From Cherax quadricarinatus (taxonomy: Eukaryota > Arthropoda > Malacostraca > Decapoda > Parastacidae), in assembly GCF_038502225.1 (NCBI RefSeq), contig NC_091325.1, forward strand, positions 33,875,401 to 33,939,400: DNA of 64,000 nt, written 5' to 3'. The notes under the pieces are model-generated. The model was not told the DNA's origin and ran no database searches. It saw only the letters and a list, made by a program, of their open reading frames with translations. Made by a program: the position numbers and the translations under genes. This document shows, one piece after another, positions 19,301-34,300 of the stretch; the stretch's first letter is position 1; every line of letters begins with the position of its first letter.

Positions 19301-22300
19301 TGCGCGCTCTCTAACATAACATGCGAATTCTCTAACATAACATGCGCACTCTCTAACGTAACGTGCGCACTCTCTGGCATAACATGCGTGCTCTCTAACA
19401 TAAAATGAGTTCTCTTTAGCATAACATGCGTTCTCTCTAACAAAACATGCGTGCTCTCTAACATAACATGCGCGCTCTCTAAAATAACAAGCGTTCTCTC
19501 TAGCATAACATGCGTGCTCTCTAACATAACATGCGCTCTCTAGCATAACATGCGTGCTCTCTAGCATAATATGCGCACTCTCTAGCATAACATGCGTGCT
19601 CTCTAACATAACATGCGTGCTCTCTAACATAACATGCGTGCTCTCTAACATAACATGCGCACTCTCTGGCATAACATGCGCGCTCTCTAACATAACATGC
19701 CTGCTCTCTAACATAAGACGCGTGCTCTCTAACATAACATGCGCACTCTCTAACATAACATGCGTGCTCTCTAGCATAACATGCGTGCTCTCTAACATAA
19801 CATGCGCGCTCTCTAGCATAACATGCGCACTCTCTAACGTAACATGTGTGCTCTCTAACATAAAATGCGTGCTCTGAAACATAACATGCGCGCTCTCTAA
19901 CATAACATGCGTGCTCTCTAACATAACATGCGTGCTCTCTAACATAACATGCGTGCTCTCTAGCATAGCATGCTTGCTCTCTAAAATAACATGCTTGCTC
20001 TCTAAAATAACATGCGTGCTCTTTAATATAACATGCGTGCTCTCTAACATAACATGCGCACTCTCTAACATAACATGCGCGCTAACTAACGTAAGATGCG
20101 TGCTCTCTAGCATAACATGCGCACTCGCTAACATAACAAGCGTTCTCTCTAGCATAACATGCGTGCTCTCTAAAATAACATGCGTTCTCTCTAACATAAC
20201 ATGCGCTCTCTCTAACATAACATGCGCGCTCTCTAACATAAGATGCGTGCTCTCTAGCATAACATGCGTGCTCTCTAACACAACACGCGCGCTCTCTAGC
20301 ATAGCATGCTTGCTCTCTAAAATAATATGCGTGCTCTCTAACATAAGATGCGCACTCTCTAACATAACATGCGTTCTCTCTAGCATAGCATGCGTGCCCT
20401 CTAGCATAACACGCGTGCTCTCTAACATAGCATGTGCACTCTCTAACCTAACATGCGTTCTGTCTTGCGTAACATGCGTGCTCTCTAACATAACATGCGT
20501 TCTCTCTAACATAACATGCGCGCTCTCTAACATAAGATGCGTGCTCTCTAGCATAACATGGGCACTCTCTAACATAACATGCGTTCTCTCTTGCGTAACA
20601 TGCGTGCTCTCTAACATAACATGCGTTCTCTCTAACATAACATGCGATCTCTCTAACATAATATGCGCACTCTCTAATATAACATGCGTGCTCTCTAACA
20701 TAAGACGCGCAGTCTCTAACATAACATGCGTTCTCTCTAGCATAGCATACTTGCTCTCTAAAATAACATGCGTGCTCTCTAACATAAATTGCGTTCTCTC
20801 TAGCATAACATGCGTGCTCTCTAGCATAGCATGCTTGCTCTCTAAAATAACATGCGTTCTCTCTTACATAACATGCGTGCCATCTAGCATAACATGCGTG
20901 CTCTCTAGCATAACATGCGCGCTCTCTAGCATAACATGCGTGCTCTCTAACATAAGATGGGTGCTCTCTAACATAACATGTGAGCTCTCTAACATAACAT
21001 GCGTGCTCTATAACATAAGATGCATGCTCTCTAACATAACATGCGTGCTCTCTAACATAAGATGCGTGCTCTCTAACATAAGATGCATGCGCGCTCTCTA
21101 GCATAACATGCGTGCTCTCTAGCATAACATGCGTTCTCTCTATCATAACATGCGTGCTCTCTAACATAACATGCGTGCTCTCTAACATAACATGCGAGCT
21201 CTCTAACATAACATGCGTGCTCTCTAACATAACATGCGTGCTCTCTAACATAAGATGCGTGCTCTCTAACATAACATGCGTGCTCTCTAACATAACATGC
21301 GTGCTCTCTAACATAAGATGCGTGCTCTCTAACATAACATGCGCGCTCTCTAACATAACATGCGTGCTCTCTAACATAACATGCGTGCTCTCTAACATAA
21401 CATGCGTGCTCTTTAACATAACATGCGTGCTCTCTAACATAACATACGTGCTCTCTAGCATAACATGTGCGCTCTCTAACATAACATGCGTGCTCTCTAA
21501 CATAAGATGCGTGCTCTCTAAGATAACATGTACGCTCTCTAACATAACATGCGTGCTCTCTAACATAAGATGCGTGCTCTCTAACATAACATGCGTGCTC
21601 TCTAACATAACATGCGTGCTCTCTAACATAACATGCGTGCTCTCTAGCATAACATGCGTGCTCTCTAGCATAACATGCGTGCTCTCTAGCATAACATGCG
21701 TGCTCTCTAACATAACATGCGTGCTCTCTAGCATAACATGCGTGCTCTCTAACATAACATGCGTGCTCTCTAGCATAACATGCGTGCTCTCTAACATAAC
21801 ATGCGCGCTCTCTAACATAACATGCGTGCTCTCTAACATAACATGCGTGCTCTCTAACATAACATGCGCACTCTCTAACATAACATGCGTGCTCTCTAGC
21901 ATAACATGCGTGCTCTCTAACATAACATGCGCGCTCTCTAGCATAACATGCGCACTCTCTAACATAACATGTGTGCTCTCTAACATAACATGCGCGCTCT
22001 CTGACATAACATGCGTGCTCTCTAACATAACATGCCTTCTCTCTAACAAAACATACGTGCTCTCTAACATAATATGCGTGCTCTCTAACATAAGATGCGT
22101 GCTCTCTAACATAACATGCGCGCTCTCTAACATAACATGCGTGCTCTCTAACATAACATGCGTGCTCTCTAACATAACATGCGTGCTCTCTAACATAACA
22201 TGCGTGCTCTCTAGCATAACATGCGTTCTCTCTAACATAACATGCGTTCTCTCTAACATAACATGCGTGCTCTCTAACATAACATGCTTGCTCTCTAACA

Positions 22301-25300
22301 TAACATGCGTGCTCTCTAACATAACATGCGTGCTCTCTAACATAACATGCGCACTCTCTAACATAACATGCGTGCTCTCTAACATAACATGCCTTCTCTC
22401 TAACATAACATGCCTTCTCTCTAGCATAACATGCGTGCTCTCTAACATAAGATGCGTGCTCTCTAACATAAGATGCGTGCTCTCTAACATAACATGCGTG
22501 CTCTCTAACATAACATGCGTGCTCTCTAACATAAGATGCGTGCTCTCTAACATAACATGCGCGCTCTCTAACATAACATGCGTGCTCTCTAACATAAGAT
22601 GCGTGCTCTCTAACATAACATGCGCACTCTCTAACATAACATGCGTGCTCTCTAGCATAACATGCGTGCTCTCTAACATAACATGCGTGCTCTCTAACAT
22701 AACATGCGTGCTCTCTAACATAACATGCGTGCTCTCTAACATAACATGCCTTCTCTCTAACAAAACATACGTGCTCTCTAACATAATATGCGTGCTCTCT
22801 AACATAATATGCGTGCTCTCTAGCATAGCATGCTTGCTCTCTAAAATAACGTGGGTGCTCTCTAACATAAGATGCGAACTCTATAACATAACATGCGTTC
22901 TCTCTTGCATAGCATGCTTGCTCTCTAAAATAACATGCGTGCTCTCTAACATAACATGCGTTCTCTCTAGCATAACATGCGTGCTCTCTAACATAACATG
23001 CGTGCTCTCTAACATAACATGCGCACTCTCTAACATAACATGCGTGCTCTCTAGCATAACATGCGTGCTCTCTAGCATAGCATGCTTGCTCTCTAAAATA
23101 ACATGCGTGCTCTCTAACATAACATGCGTGCCCTCTAGCATAACATGCGTGCTCTCTAACATGACATGCGCACTCTCTAACATAACATGCGCGCTAACTA
23201 ACGTAAGATGCGTGCTCTCTAGCATAACACGCGCACTCGCTAACATAACATGCGTTCTCTCTAGCATAACATGCGTGCTCTCTAACATAACATGCGTTCT
23301 CTCTAACATAACATGCGCTCTTTATAACATAACATGCGCGCTCTCTAACATAAGATTCGTGCTCTCTAGCATAACATGCGTGCTCTCTAACATAACATGC
23401 GCGCTCTCTAGCATAGCATGCTTGCTCTCTAAAATAACATGCCTGCTCTCTAACATAAGATGCGCACTCTCTAACATAACATGCGTTCTCTCTAGCATCG
23501 CATGCGTGCCCTCTAGCATAACATGCGTTCTCTCTTGCATAACATGCGCACTCTCTAACATAACTGCGTAACATGCGTGCTCTCTAACATAACATGCGTT
23601 CTCTCTAACATAACATGCGATCTCTCTAACATAACATGCGCGCTCTCTAACATAAGATGCGTGCTCTCTAGCATAACATGGGCACTCTCTAACATAACAT
23701 GCGTTCTCTCTTGCGTAACATGCGTGCTCTCTAACATAACATGCGTTCTCTCTAACATAACATGCGATCTCTCTAACATAACATGCGCGCTCTCTATCAT
23801 AAGATGCGCGCTCTCTAGCATAATATGCGCACTCTCTAACATAACATGCGTTCTCTCTAGCATAGCATACTTGCTCTCTAAAATAACATGCGTGCTCTCT
23901 AACATAAATTGCGTTCTCTCTAGCATAACATGCGTGCTCTCTACCATAGCATGCTTGCTCTCTAAAATAACATGCGTCCTCTCTAACATAACATGCGTGC
24001 CATCTAGCATAACATGCGTGCTCTCTAGCATAACATGCGCGCTCTCTAGCATAACATGCGTGCTCTCTAACATAAGATGCGTGCTCTCTAACATAACATG
24101 CGAGCTCTCTAACATAACATGCGTGCGTGCTCTCTAACATAACATGCGTGCTCTCTAACATAACATGCTCTCTAACAACATAACATGCGCGTCTCGCTCT
24201 CTAACATAAGATGCGTGCTCTCTAACATAAGATGCGTGCTCTCTAACATAACATGCGCGCTCTCTAACATAACATGCGCAGTCTCTAACATAACATGCGT
24301 GCTCTCTAACATAACATGCGTGCTCTCATAACATGCTCTCTAACATAACATGCGTGCTCTCTAGCATATCATGCGCACTCTCTAACATAACATGCGTTCT
24401 CTCTAGCATAACATGCGTGCTCTCTAACATAACATGCGCGCTCTCTAGCATAGCATGCGCGTGCTCTCTAACATAACATGCGTGCTCTCTAACATAACAT
24501 GCGTGCTCTCTAACATAACATGCGCTCTCTAACATGCGTGCTCTCTAACATAACATGCGTGCTCTCTAACATAAGATGCGTGCACTCTCTCTCTAACATA
24601 ACATGCGCGCTTCTCTCTCATGCGTGCTCTCTAACATAACATGAGCGCTCTCTAACATAACATGCGTGCTCTCTAACATAACATGCGTGCTCTCTAACAT
24701 ATGCATGCTCTCTAACATAACATGCGTGCTCTCTAACATAACATGCGTGCTCTTTAACATAACATGCGTGCTCTCTAACATAACATACGTGCTCTCTAGC
24801 ATAACATGTGCGCTCTCTAACATAACATGCGTGCTCTCTAACATAAGATGCGTGCTCTCTAAGATAACATGTACGCTCTCTAACATAACATGCGTGCTCT
24901 CTAACATAAGATGCGTGCTCTCTAACATAACAAGCGCACTCTCTAACATAACATGCATGCTCTCTAACATAACATGCGCTCTCTCTAGCATAACATACGT
25001 GCTCTCTAGCATAACATGCGCGCTCTCTAGCATAATATGCGTGCTCTCTAACATAAGATGCGTGCTCTCTAACATAACATGCGCGCTCTCTAACATAACA
25101 TGCGTGCTGTATAACATAAGATGCGTGCTCTCTAACATAACATGCGCGCTCTCTAACATAACTTGCCTGCTCTCTAACATAAGATGCGTTCTCTCTAACA
25201 TAACATGCGCACTCTCTAACATAACATGCGTGCTCTCTAGCATAACATGCGTGCTCTCTAACATAACATGCGCGCTCTCTAGCATAACATGCGCACTCTC

Positions 25301-28300
25301 TAACATAACATGTGTGCTCTCTAACATAAGATGCGTGCTCTCTAACATAACATGCGCGCTCTCTGACATAACATGCGTGCTCTCTAACATAACATGCCTT
25401 CTCTCTAACAAAACATACGTGCTCTCTAACATAACATGCGTGCTCTCTAACATAACATGCGTGCTCTCTAGCATAGCATGCTTGCTCTCTAAAATAACAT
25501 GCGTGCTCTCTAACATAAGATGCGCACTCTCTAACATAACATGCGTTCTCTCTTGCATAGCATGCTTGCTCTCTAAAATAACATGCGTGCTCTCTAACAT
25601 AACATGCGTTCTCTCTAGCATAACATGCGTGGTCTCTAGCATAGCATGCTTGCTCTCTAAAATAACATACGTGCTCTCTAACATAACATGCGTGCCCTCT
25701 AGCATAACATGCGTGCTCTCTAACATAACATGCGCACTCTCTAACATAACATGCGCGCTCTCTAACGTAAGATGCGTGCTCTCTAGCATAACATGCGCAA
25801 TCTCTAACATAACATGCGTTCTCTCTAGCATAACATGCGTGCTCTCTAACATAACATGCGTTCTCTCTAACATAACATGCGCTCTCTCTAACATAACATG
25901 CGCGCTCTCTAACATAAGATGCGTGCTCTCTAGCATAACATGCGTGCTCTCTAACATAACATGCGCGCTCTCTAGCATAGCATGCTTGCTCTCTAAAATA
26001 ACATGCCTGCTCTCTAACATAAGATGCGCACTCTCTAACATAACATGCGTTCTCTCTAACATAACATGCGTGCTCTCTAACATAAGATGCGTGCTATCTA
26101 ACATAACATGCGCACTCTCTAACATAAGATGCGTGCTCTCTAACATAAGATGCGTGCTCTCTAACATAAGATGCGTGCTCTCTAACATAACATGCGAGCT
26201 CTCTAACATAACATGCGTGCTCTCTAACATAAGATGCGTGCTCTCTAACATAACATGCGCGCTCTCTAACATAAGATGCGTGCTCTCTAACATAAGATGC
26301 GTGCTCTCTAAGACAACATGCGCGCTTTCTAACATAAGATGCGTGCTCTCTAACATAAGATGCGTGCTCTCTAACATAACATGCGCGCTCTCTAACATAA
26401 CATGCGCGCTCTCTAACATAACATGTGTGCTCTCTAACATAACATGCGTGCTCTTTAACATAACATGCGTGCTCTCTAACATAACATACGTGCTCTCTAG
26501 CATAACATGTGCGCTCATTAACATAACATGCTTGCTCTCTAACATAAGATGCGTGCTCTCTAACATAACATGCGCGCTCTCTAACTTAACATTCGTGCTC
26601 TCTAACATAACATGCGCACTCTCTAGCATAACATGCGTGCTCTCTAGCATAACATGCGCGCTCTCTAACATAACATGCGTGCTCTCTAGCATAACATGCG
26701 TGCTCTCTAACATAAGATGCGTGCTCTCTAACATAACATGCGTTCTCTCTAGCATAGCATGCTTGCTCTCTAAAATAACATGCGTGCTCTCTAACATAAG
26801 ATGCGCAGTCTCTAACACAACATGCGTTCTCTCTAGCATAGCATGCTTGCTCTCTAAAATAACATGCGTGCTCTCTTACATAAATTGCGTTCTCTCTAGC
26901 ATAAGATGCGTGCTCTCTAGCATAACATGCGTGCTCTCTAGCATAACATGCGCGCTCTCTGGCATAACATGCGTGCTCTCTAGCATAACATGCGTGCTCT
27001 CTAACATAAGATGCGTGCTCTCTAACATAACATGCGAGCTCTCTAACATAACATGAGTGCTCTCTAACATAACATGCGTGCTCTCTAACATAACATGCGC
27101 GCTCTCTAACATAACATGCGTGCTCTCTAACATAAGATGCGTGCTCTCTAACATAACATGCGCACTCTCTAACATAACATGCGTGCTCTCTAGCATAACA
27201 TGCGTGCTCTCTAACATAACATGCGCTCTCTCTAGCATAACATGCGCACTCTCTAACATAACATGCGTGCTCTCTAACATAAGATGCGTGCTCTCTAACA
27301 TAACATGCGCACTCTCTAACATAACATGCGTTCTCTCTTGCATAGCATGCTTGCTCTCTAAAATAACATGCGTGCTCTCTAACATAACATGCGTTCTCTC
27401 TAGCATAACATGCGTGCTCTCTAACATAACATGCGTTCTCTCTAACATAACATGCGCTCTCTCTAACATAACATGCGCGCTCTCTAACATAAGATTCGTG
27501 CTCTCTTGCATAACATGCGTGCTCTCTAACAAAACATGCGCGCTCTCTAGCATAGCATGCATGCTCTCTAAAATAACATGCCTGCTCTCTAACATAAGAT
27601 GCGCACTCTCTAACATAACATGGGATCTCTCTAACATAACATGCGTGCTCTCTAACATAAGATGCGTGCTCTCTAACATAACATGCGCGCTCTCTAACAT
27701 AAGATGCGTGCTCTCTAACATAAGATGCGTGCTCTCTAACATAAGATGCGTGCTCTCTAACATAACATGCGAGCTCTCTAACATAACATGCGTGCTCTCT
27801 AACATAAGATGCGTGCTCTCTAACATAACATGCGCGCTCTCTAACAAAAGATGCGTGCTCTCTAACATAATATGCGTGCTCTCTAAGATAACATGCGCGC
27901 TTTCTAACATAAGATGCGTGCTCTCTAACATAAGATGCGTGCTCTCTAACATAACATGCGCGCTCTCTAACATAACATGCGCGCTCTCTAACGTAACATG
28001 CGTGCTCTCTAACATAACATGCGTGCTCTTTAACAAAACATGCGTGCTCTCTAACATAACATACGTGCTCTCTAGCATAACATGTGCGCTCTCTAACATA
28101 ACATGCGTGCTCTCTAACATAAGATGCGTGCTCTCTAACATAACATGCGCGCTCTCTAACAAAACATGCGTGCTCTCTAACATAACATGCGCACTCTCTA
28201 GCATTACATGCGTGCTCTCTAGCATAACATGCGCGCTCTCTAGCATAACATGCGTGCTCTCTAGCATAACATGCGTGCTCTCTAACATAAGATGCGTGCT

Positions 28301-31300
28301 CTCTAACATAACATGCGCGCTCTGTAACATAACATGCGTCTCTATAGCATGCGTGCTCTCTAGCATAACATGCGTGCTCTCTAACATAACATGCGCGCTC
28401 TCTAACATAACATGCGTGCTCTCTAACATAAGATGCGTGCTCTCTAACATAACATGCGCACTCTCTAACATAACATGCGTGCTCTCTAGCATAACATGCG
28501 TGCTCTCTAACATAACATGCGCCCTCTCTAGTATAACATGCGCACTCTCTAACATAACATGTGTGCTCTCTAACATAAGATGCGTGCTCTCTAACATAAC
28601 ATGCGCGCTCTCTGACAAAACATGCGTGCTCTCTAACATAACATGCCTTCTCTCTAACAAAACATACGTGCTCTCTAACATAACATGCGTGCTCTCTAAC
28701 ATAACATGCGTGCTCTCTAGCATAGCATGCTTGCTCTCTAAAATAACATGAGTGCTCTCTAACATAACATGCGCACTCTCTAGCATAACATGCGTTCTCT
28801 TTAGCATAGCATGCTTGCTCTCTAAAATAACATGCGTGCTCTCTAACATAACATGCTCTCTCTAGCATAACATGCGTGATCTCTAACATAACATGCGTGC
28901 TCTCTAGCATAACATGCGTGCTCTCTAACATAACATGCGTGCCCTCTAGCATAACATGCGTGCTCTCTAACATAACATGCGCACTCTCTAACATAACATG
29001 CGCGCTCTCTAACGTAAGATGCGTGCTCTCTAGCATAACATCCGCAATCTCTAACATAACATGCGTTCTCTCTAGCATAACATGCGTGCTCTCTAACATA
29101 ACATGCGTTCTCTCTAACATAACATGCGCTCTCTCTAACATAACATGCGCGCTCTCTAACATAAGATTCGTGCTCTCTAGCATAACATGCGTGCTCTCTA
29201 ACATAACATGCGCGCTCTCTAGCATAGCATGCTTGCTCTCATAACATGCTTTCTCTCTAACATAAGATGCGCACTCTCTAACATAACATGCGTTCTCTCT
29301 AACATAAGATGCGCACTCTCTAACATATCATGCGTGCTCTCTAGCATAACATGCGTGCTCTCTAACATAACATGCGCGCTCTCTAGCATAACATGCGCAG
29401 TCTCTGACATAACATACGTGCTCTCTAACATAAGATGCGTGCTCTCTAACATAACATGCGAGATCTCTAACATAACATGCGTGCTCTCTAACATAAGATG
29501 CATGCTCTCTAACATATCATGCGTGCTCTCTAGCATAACATGCGTGCTCTCTAACATAACATGCGTGCTCTCTAACATAACATGCTCTAACATAAGATGC
29601 GTGCTCTCTAACATAAGATGCGTGCTCTCTAACATAACATGCGCGCTCTCTAACATAACATGCGTGCTCTCTAACATAACATGCGTGCTCTCTAACATAA
29701 GATGCGTGCTCTCTAACATAACATGCGTGCTCTCTAACATAACATGCGTGCTCTCTAGCATAACATGTGCGCTCTAACATAACATGCTTGCTCTCTAACA
29801 TAAGATGCGTGCTCTCTAACATAACATGCTCTCTAACATAACATGCGTGCTCTCTAACATAACATGCGCACTCTCTAGCATAGCATGCGAACTCTCTAAC
29901 ATAACATGCGTTCTCTCTAACATAAGATGCGCACTCTCTAACATAACATGCGTGCTCTCTAACATAAGATGCGTGCTCTCTAACATAACATGCGTTCTCT
30001 CTAGCATAGCATGCTTGCTCTCTAAAATAACATGCGTGCTCTCTAACATAAGATGCGCAGTCTCTAACATAACATGCGTTCTCTCTAGCATAACATGCGT
30101 GCTCTATAACATAACATGCGTTCTCTCTAACATAACATGCGTTCTCTCTAGCATAACATGCGTGCTCTCTAGCATAACATGCGTGCACTCTAGCATAACA
30201 TGCGCGCTCTCTAGCATAACATGCGTGCTCTCTAGCATAACATGCGTGCTCTCTAACATAACATGCGTGCTCTCTAACATAACATGCGTGCTCTCTAACA
30301 TAACATGCGTGCTCTCTAACATAACATGCGTGCTCTCTAACATAACATGCGCGCTCTCTAACATAACATGCGTGCTCTCTAACATAAGATGCGTGCTCTC
30401 TAACATAACATGCGCACTCTCTAACATAACATGCGTGCTCTCTAGCATAACATGCGTGCTCTCTAACATAACATGCGCGCTCTCTAGCATAACATGCGCA
30501 CTCTCTAACATAACATGCGTGCTCTCTAACATAAGATGCGTGCTCTCTAACATAACATGCGCACTCTCTAACATAACATGCGTTCTCTCTTGCATAGCAT
30601 GCTTGCTCTCTAAAATAACATGCGTGCTCTCTAACATAACATGCGTTCTCTCTAGCATAACATGCATGCTCTCTAATATAACATGCGTTCTCTCTAACAT
30701 AACATGCGCTCTCTCTAACATAACATGCGCGCTCTCTAACATAAGATGCGTGCTCTCTTGCATAACATGCGTGCTCTCTAACATAACATGCGCGCTCTCT
30801 AGCATAGCATGCATGCTCTCTAAAATAACATGCCTGCTCTCTAACATAAGATGCGCACTCTCTAACATAACATGCGATCTCTCTAACATAACATGCGTGC
30901 TCTCTAACATAAGATGCGTGCTATCTAACATAACATGCGCACTCTCTAACATAAGATGCGTGCTCTCTAACATAAGATGCGTGCTCTCTAACATAAGATG
31001 CGTGCTCTCTAACATAACATGCGAGCTCTCTAACATAACATGCGAGCTCTCTAACATAACATGCGCGCCTTCTAACATAAGATGCGTGCTCTCTAGCATA
31101 ACATGCGCACTCTCTAACATAACATGCGTTCTCTCTAGCATAACATGCGTGCTCTCTAACATAACATGCGTTCTCTCTAACATAACATGCGTGCTCTCTA
31201 GCATAACATGCACACTCTCTAACATAACATGCGTGCTCTCTAACATAACATGCGTGCTCTCTAACATAACATGCGTGCTCTCTAGCATAGCATGCTTGCT

Positions 31301-34300
31301 CTCTAAAATAACATGCTTGCTCTCTAAAATAACATGCGTGCTCTTTAATATAACATGCGTTCTCTCTAGCATAACATGCGTGCTCTCTAGCATAACATGC
31401 GCGCTCTCTAGCATAACATGCGTGCTCTCTAGCATAACATGCGTGCTCTCTAACATAAGATGCGTGCTCTCTAACATAACATGCGCGCTCTGTAACATAA
31501 CATGCGTGCTGTATAGCATAAGATGCGTGCTCTCTAACATAACATGCGCGCTCTCTAGCATAACATGCGTGCTCTCTAGCATAACATGCGTGCTCTCTAA
31601 CATAACATGCGCCCTCTCTAGTATAACATGCGCACTCTCTAACATAACATGTGTGCTCTCTAACATAAGATGCGTGCTCTCTAACATAACATGCGCGCTC
31701 TCTGACATAACATGCTTGCTCTCTAACATAACATGCCTTCTCTCTAACATAAGATGCGTGCTCTCTAACATAACATGCGTGCTCTCTAACATAACATGCG
31801 TGCTCTCTAGCATAGCATGCTTGCTCTCTAACATAACATGCGTGCTCTCTTGCATAGCATGCTTGCTCTCTAAAATAATATGCGTGCTCTCTAACATAAC
31901 ATGCATTCTCTCTAGCATAACATGCGTGGTCTCTAGCATAGCATGCTTGCTCTCTAAAATAACATACGTGCTCTCTAACAGAACATGCGTGCCCTCTAGC
32001 ATAACATGCGTGCTCTCTAACATAACATGCGCACTCTCTAACATAACATGCGCGCTCTCTAACGTAAGATGCGTGCTCTCTAGCATAACATGCGCACTCT
32101 CTAACATAACACTCTCTAACATAACATGCGTTCTCTCTAACATAACATGCGTTCTCTCTAACATAACATGCGCTCTCTCTAACATAACATGCGCGCTCTC
32201 TAACATAAGATGCGTGCTCTCTAGCATAACATGCGTGCTCTCTAACATAACATGCGCGCTCTCTAGCATAGCATGCTTGCTCTCTAAAGTAACATGCCTT
32301 CTCTCTAACATAAGATGCGCACTCTCTAACATAACATGCGTTCTCTCTAACATAAGATGCGCACTCTCTAACATAACATGCGTTCTCTCTAGCATAACAT
32401 GCGTGCTCTCTAACATAACATGCGTGCTCTCTAGCATAACATGCGCACTCTCTAACATAACATGCGTGCTCTCTAACATAAGATGCGTGCTCTCTAACAT
32501 AATATGCGCGCTCTCTAACATAGCATGCGTGCTCTCTAACATAACATGCCTTCTCTCTAACAAAACATGCGTGCTCTCTAACATAACATGCGTGCTCTCT
32601 AACATAACATGCGCGCTCTCTAGCATAACATGCGCACTCTCTAACATAACATGCGTGCTCTCTAACATAAGATGCGTGCTCTCTAACATAACATGCGCAC
32701 TCTCTAACATAACATGCGTTCTCTCTTGCATAGCATGCTTGCTCTCTAAAATAACATGCGTGCTCTCTAACATAACATGCGTTGTCTCTAGCATAACATG
32801 CGTGCTCTCTAATATAACATGCGTTCTCTCTAACATAACATGCGCTCTCTCTAACATAACATGCGCGCTCTCTAACATAAGATGCGTGCTCTCTTGCATA
32901 ACATGCGTGCTCTCTAACATAACATGCGCGCTCTCTAGCATAGCATGCATGCTCTCTAAAATAACATGCCTGCTCTCTAACATAAGATGCGCACTCTCTA
33001 ACATAACATGCGATCTCTCTAACATAACATGCGTGCTCTCTAACATAAGATGCGTGCTATCTAACATAACATGCGCACTCTCTAACATAAGATGCGTGCT
33101 CTCTAACATAAGATGCGTGCTCTCTAACATAACATGCGTGCTCTCTAACATAAGATGCGCTAAAATAACATGCGTGCTCTCTAACATAGCATGCTTGCTC
33201 TCTAAAATAACAAGCGTGCTCTCTAACATAACATGCGCACTCTCTAACATAACATGCGCGCTCTCTAACGTAAGATGCGTGCTCTCTAGCATAACATGCG
33301 CAATCTCTAACCTAACATGCGTTCTCTCTAGCATAACAAGCGTGCTCTCTAACATAACATGCGTTCTCTCTAACATAACATGCGCTCTCTCTAATATAAC
33401 ATGCGCGTTCTCTAACATAAGATGCCTGCTCTCTAGCATAACATGCGTGCTCTCTAACATAACACGCGCGCTCTCTAGCATACCATGCTTGCTCTCTAAA
33501 ATACCATGCGTGCTCTCTAACATAAGAATCGCACTCTCTAACATAACATGCGTTCTCTCTAGCAAAGCATGCGTGCCCTCTAGCATAACATGCGTGCTCT
33601 CTAACATAACATGCGCACTCTCTAACATAACATGCGCGCCTTCTAACATAAGATGCGTGCTCTCTAGCATAACATGCGCACTCTCTAACATAACATGCGT
33701 TCTCTCTAGCATAACATGCGTGCTCTCTAACATAACATGCGTTCTCTCTAACATAACATGCGTGCTCTCTAGCATAACATGCACACTCTCTAACATAACA
33801 TGCGTGCTCTCTAACATAAGATGCGTGCTCTCTAACATAACATGCGTTCTCTTTAGCATAGCATGCTTGCTCTCTAAAATAACATGCGTTCTCTCTTGCA
33901 TAACATGCGTGATCTCTAGCATATCATGCTTGCTCTCTAAAATAACATGCGTGCTCTCTAACATAACATGCGTGCCCTCTAGCATAACATGCGTGCTCTC
34001 TAGCATAACATGCGTGCACTCTAGCATAACATGCGCGCTCTCTAGCATAACATGCGTGCTCTCTAGCATAACATGCGTGCTCTCTAACATAAGATGCGTG
34101 CTCTCTAACATAAGATGCGAGCTCTCTAACATAACATGCGTGCTCTATAACATAAGATGCGTGCTCTCTAACATAACATGCGCGCTCTCTAACATAACAT
34201 GCGTGCTCTCTAACATAAGATGCGTGCTCTCTAACATAACATGCGCACTCTCTAACATAACATGCGTGCTCTCTAGCATAATATGCGTGCTCTCTAACAT

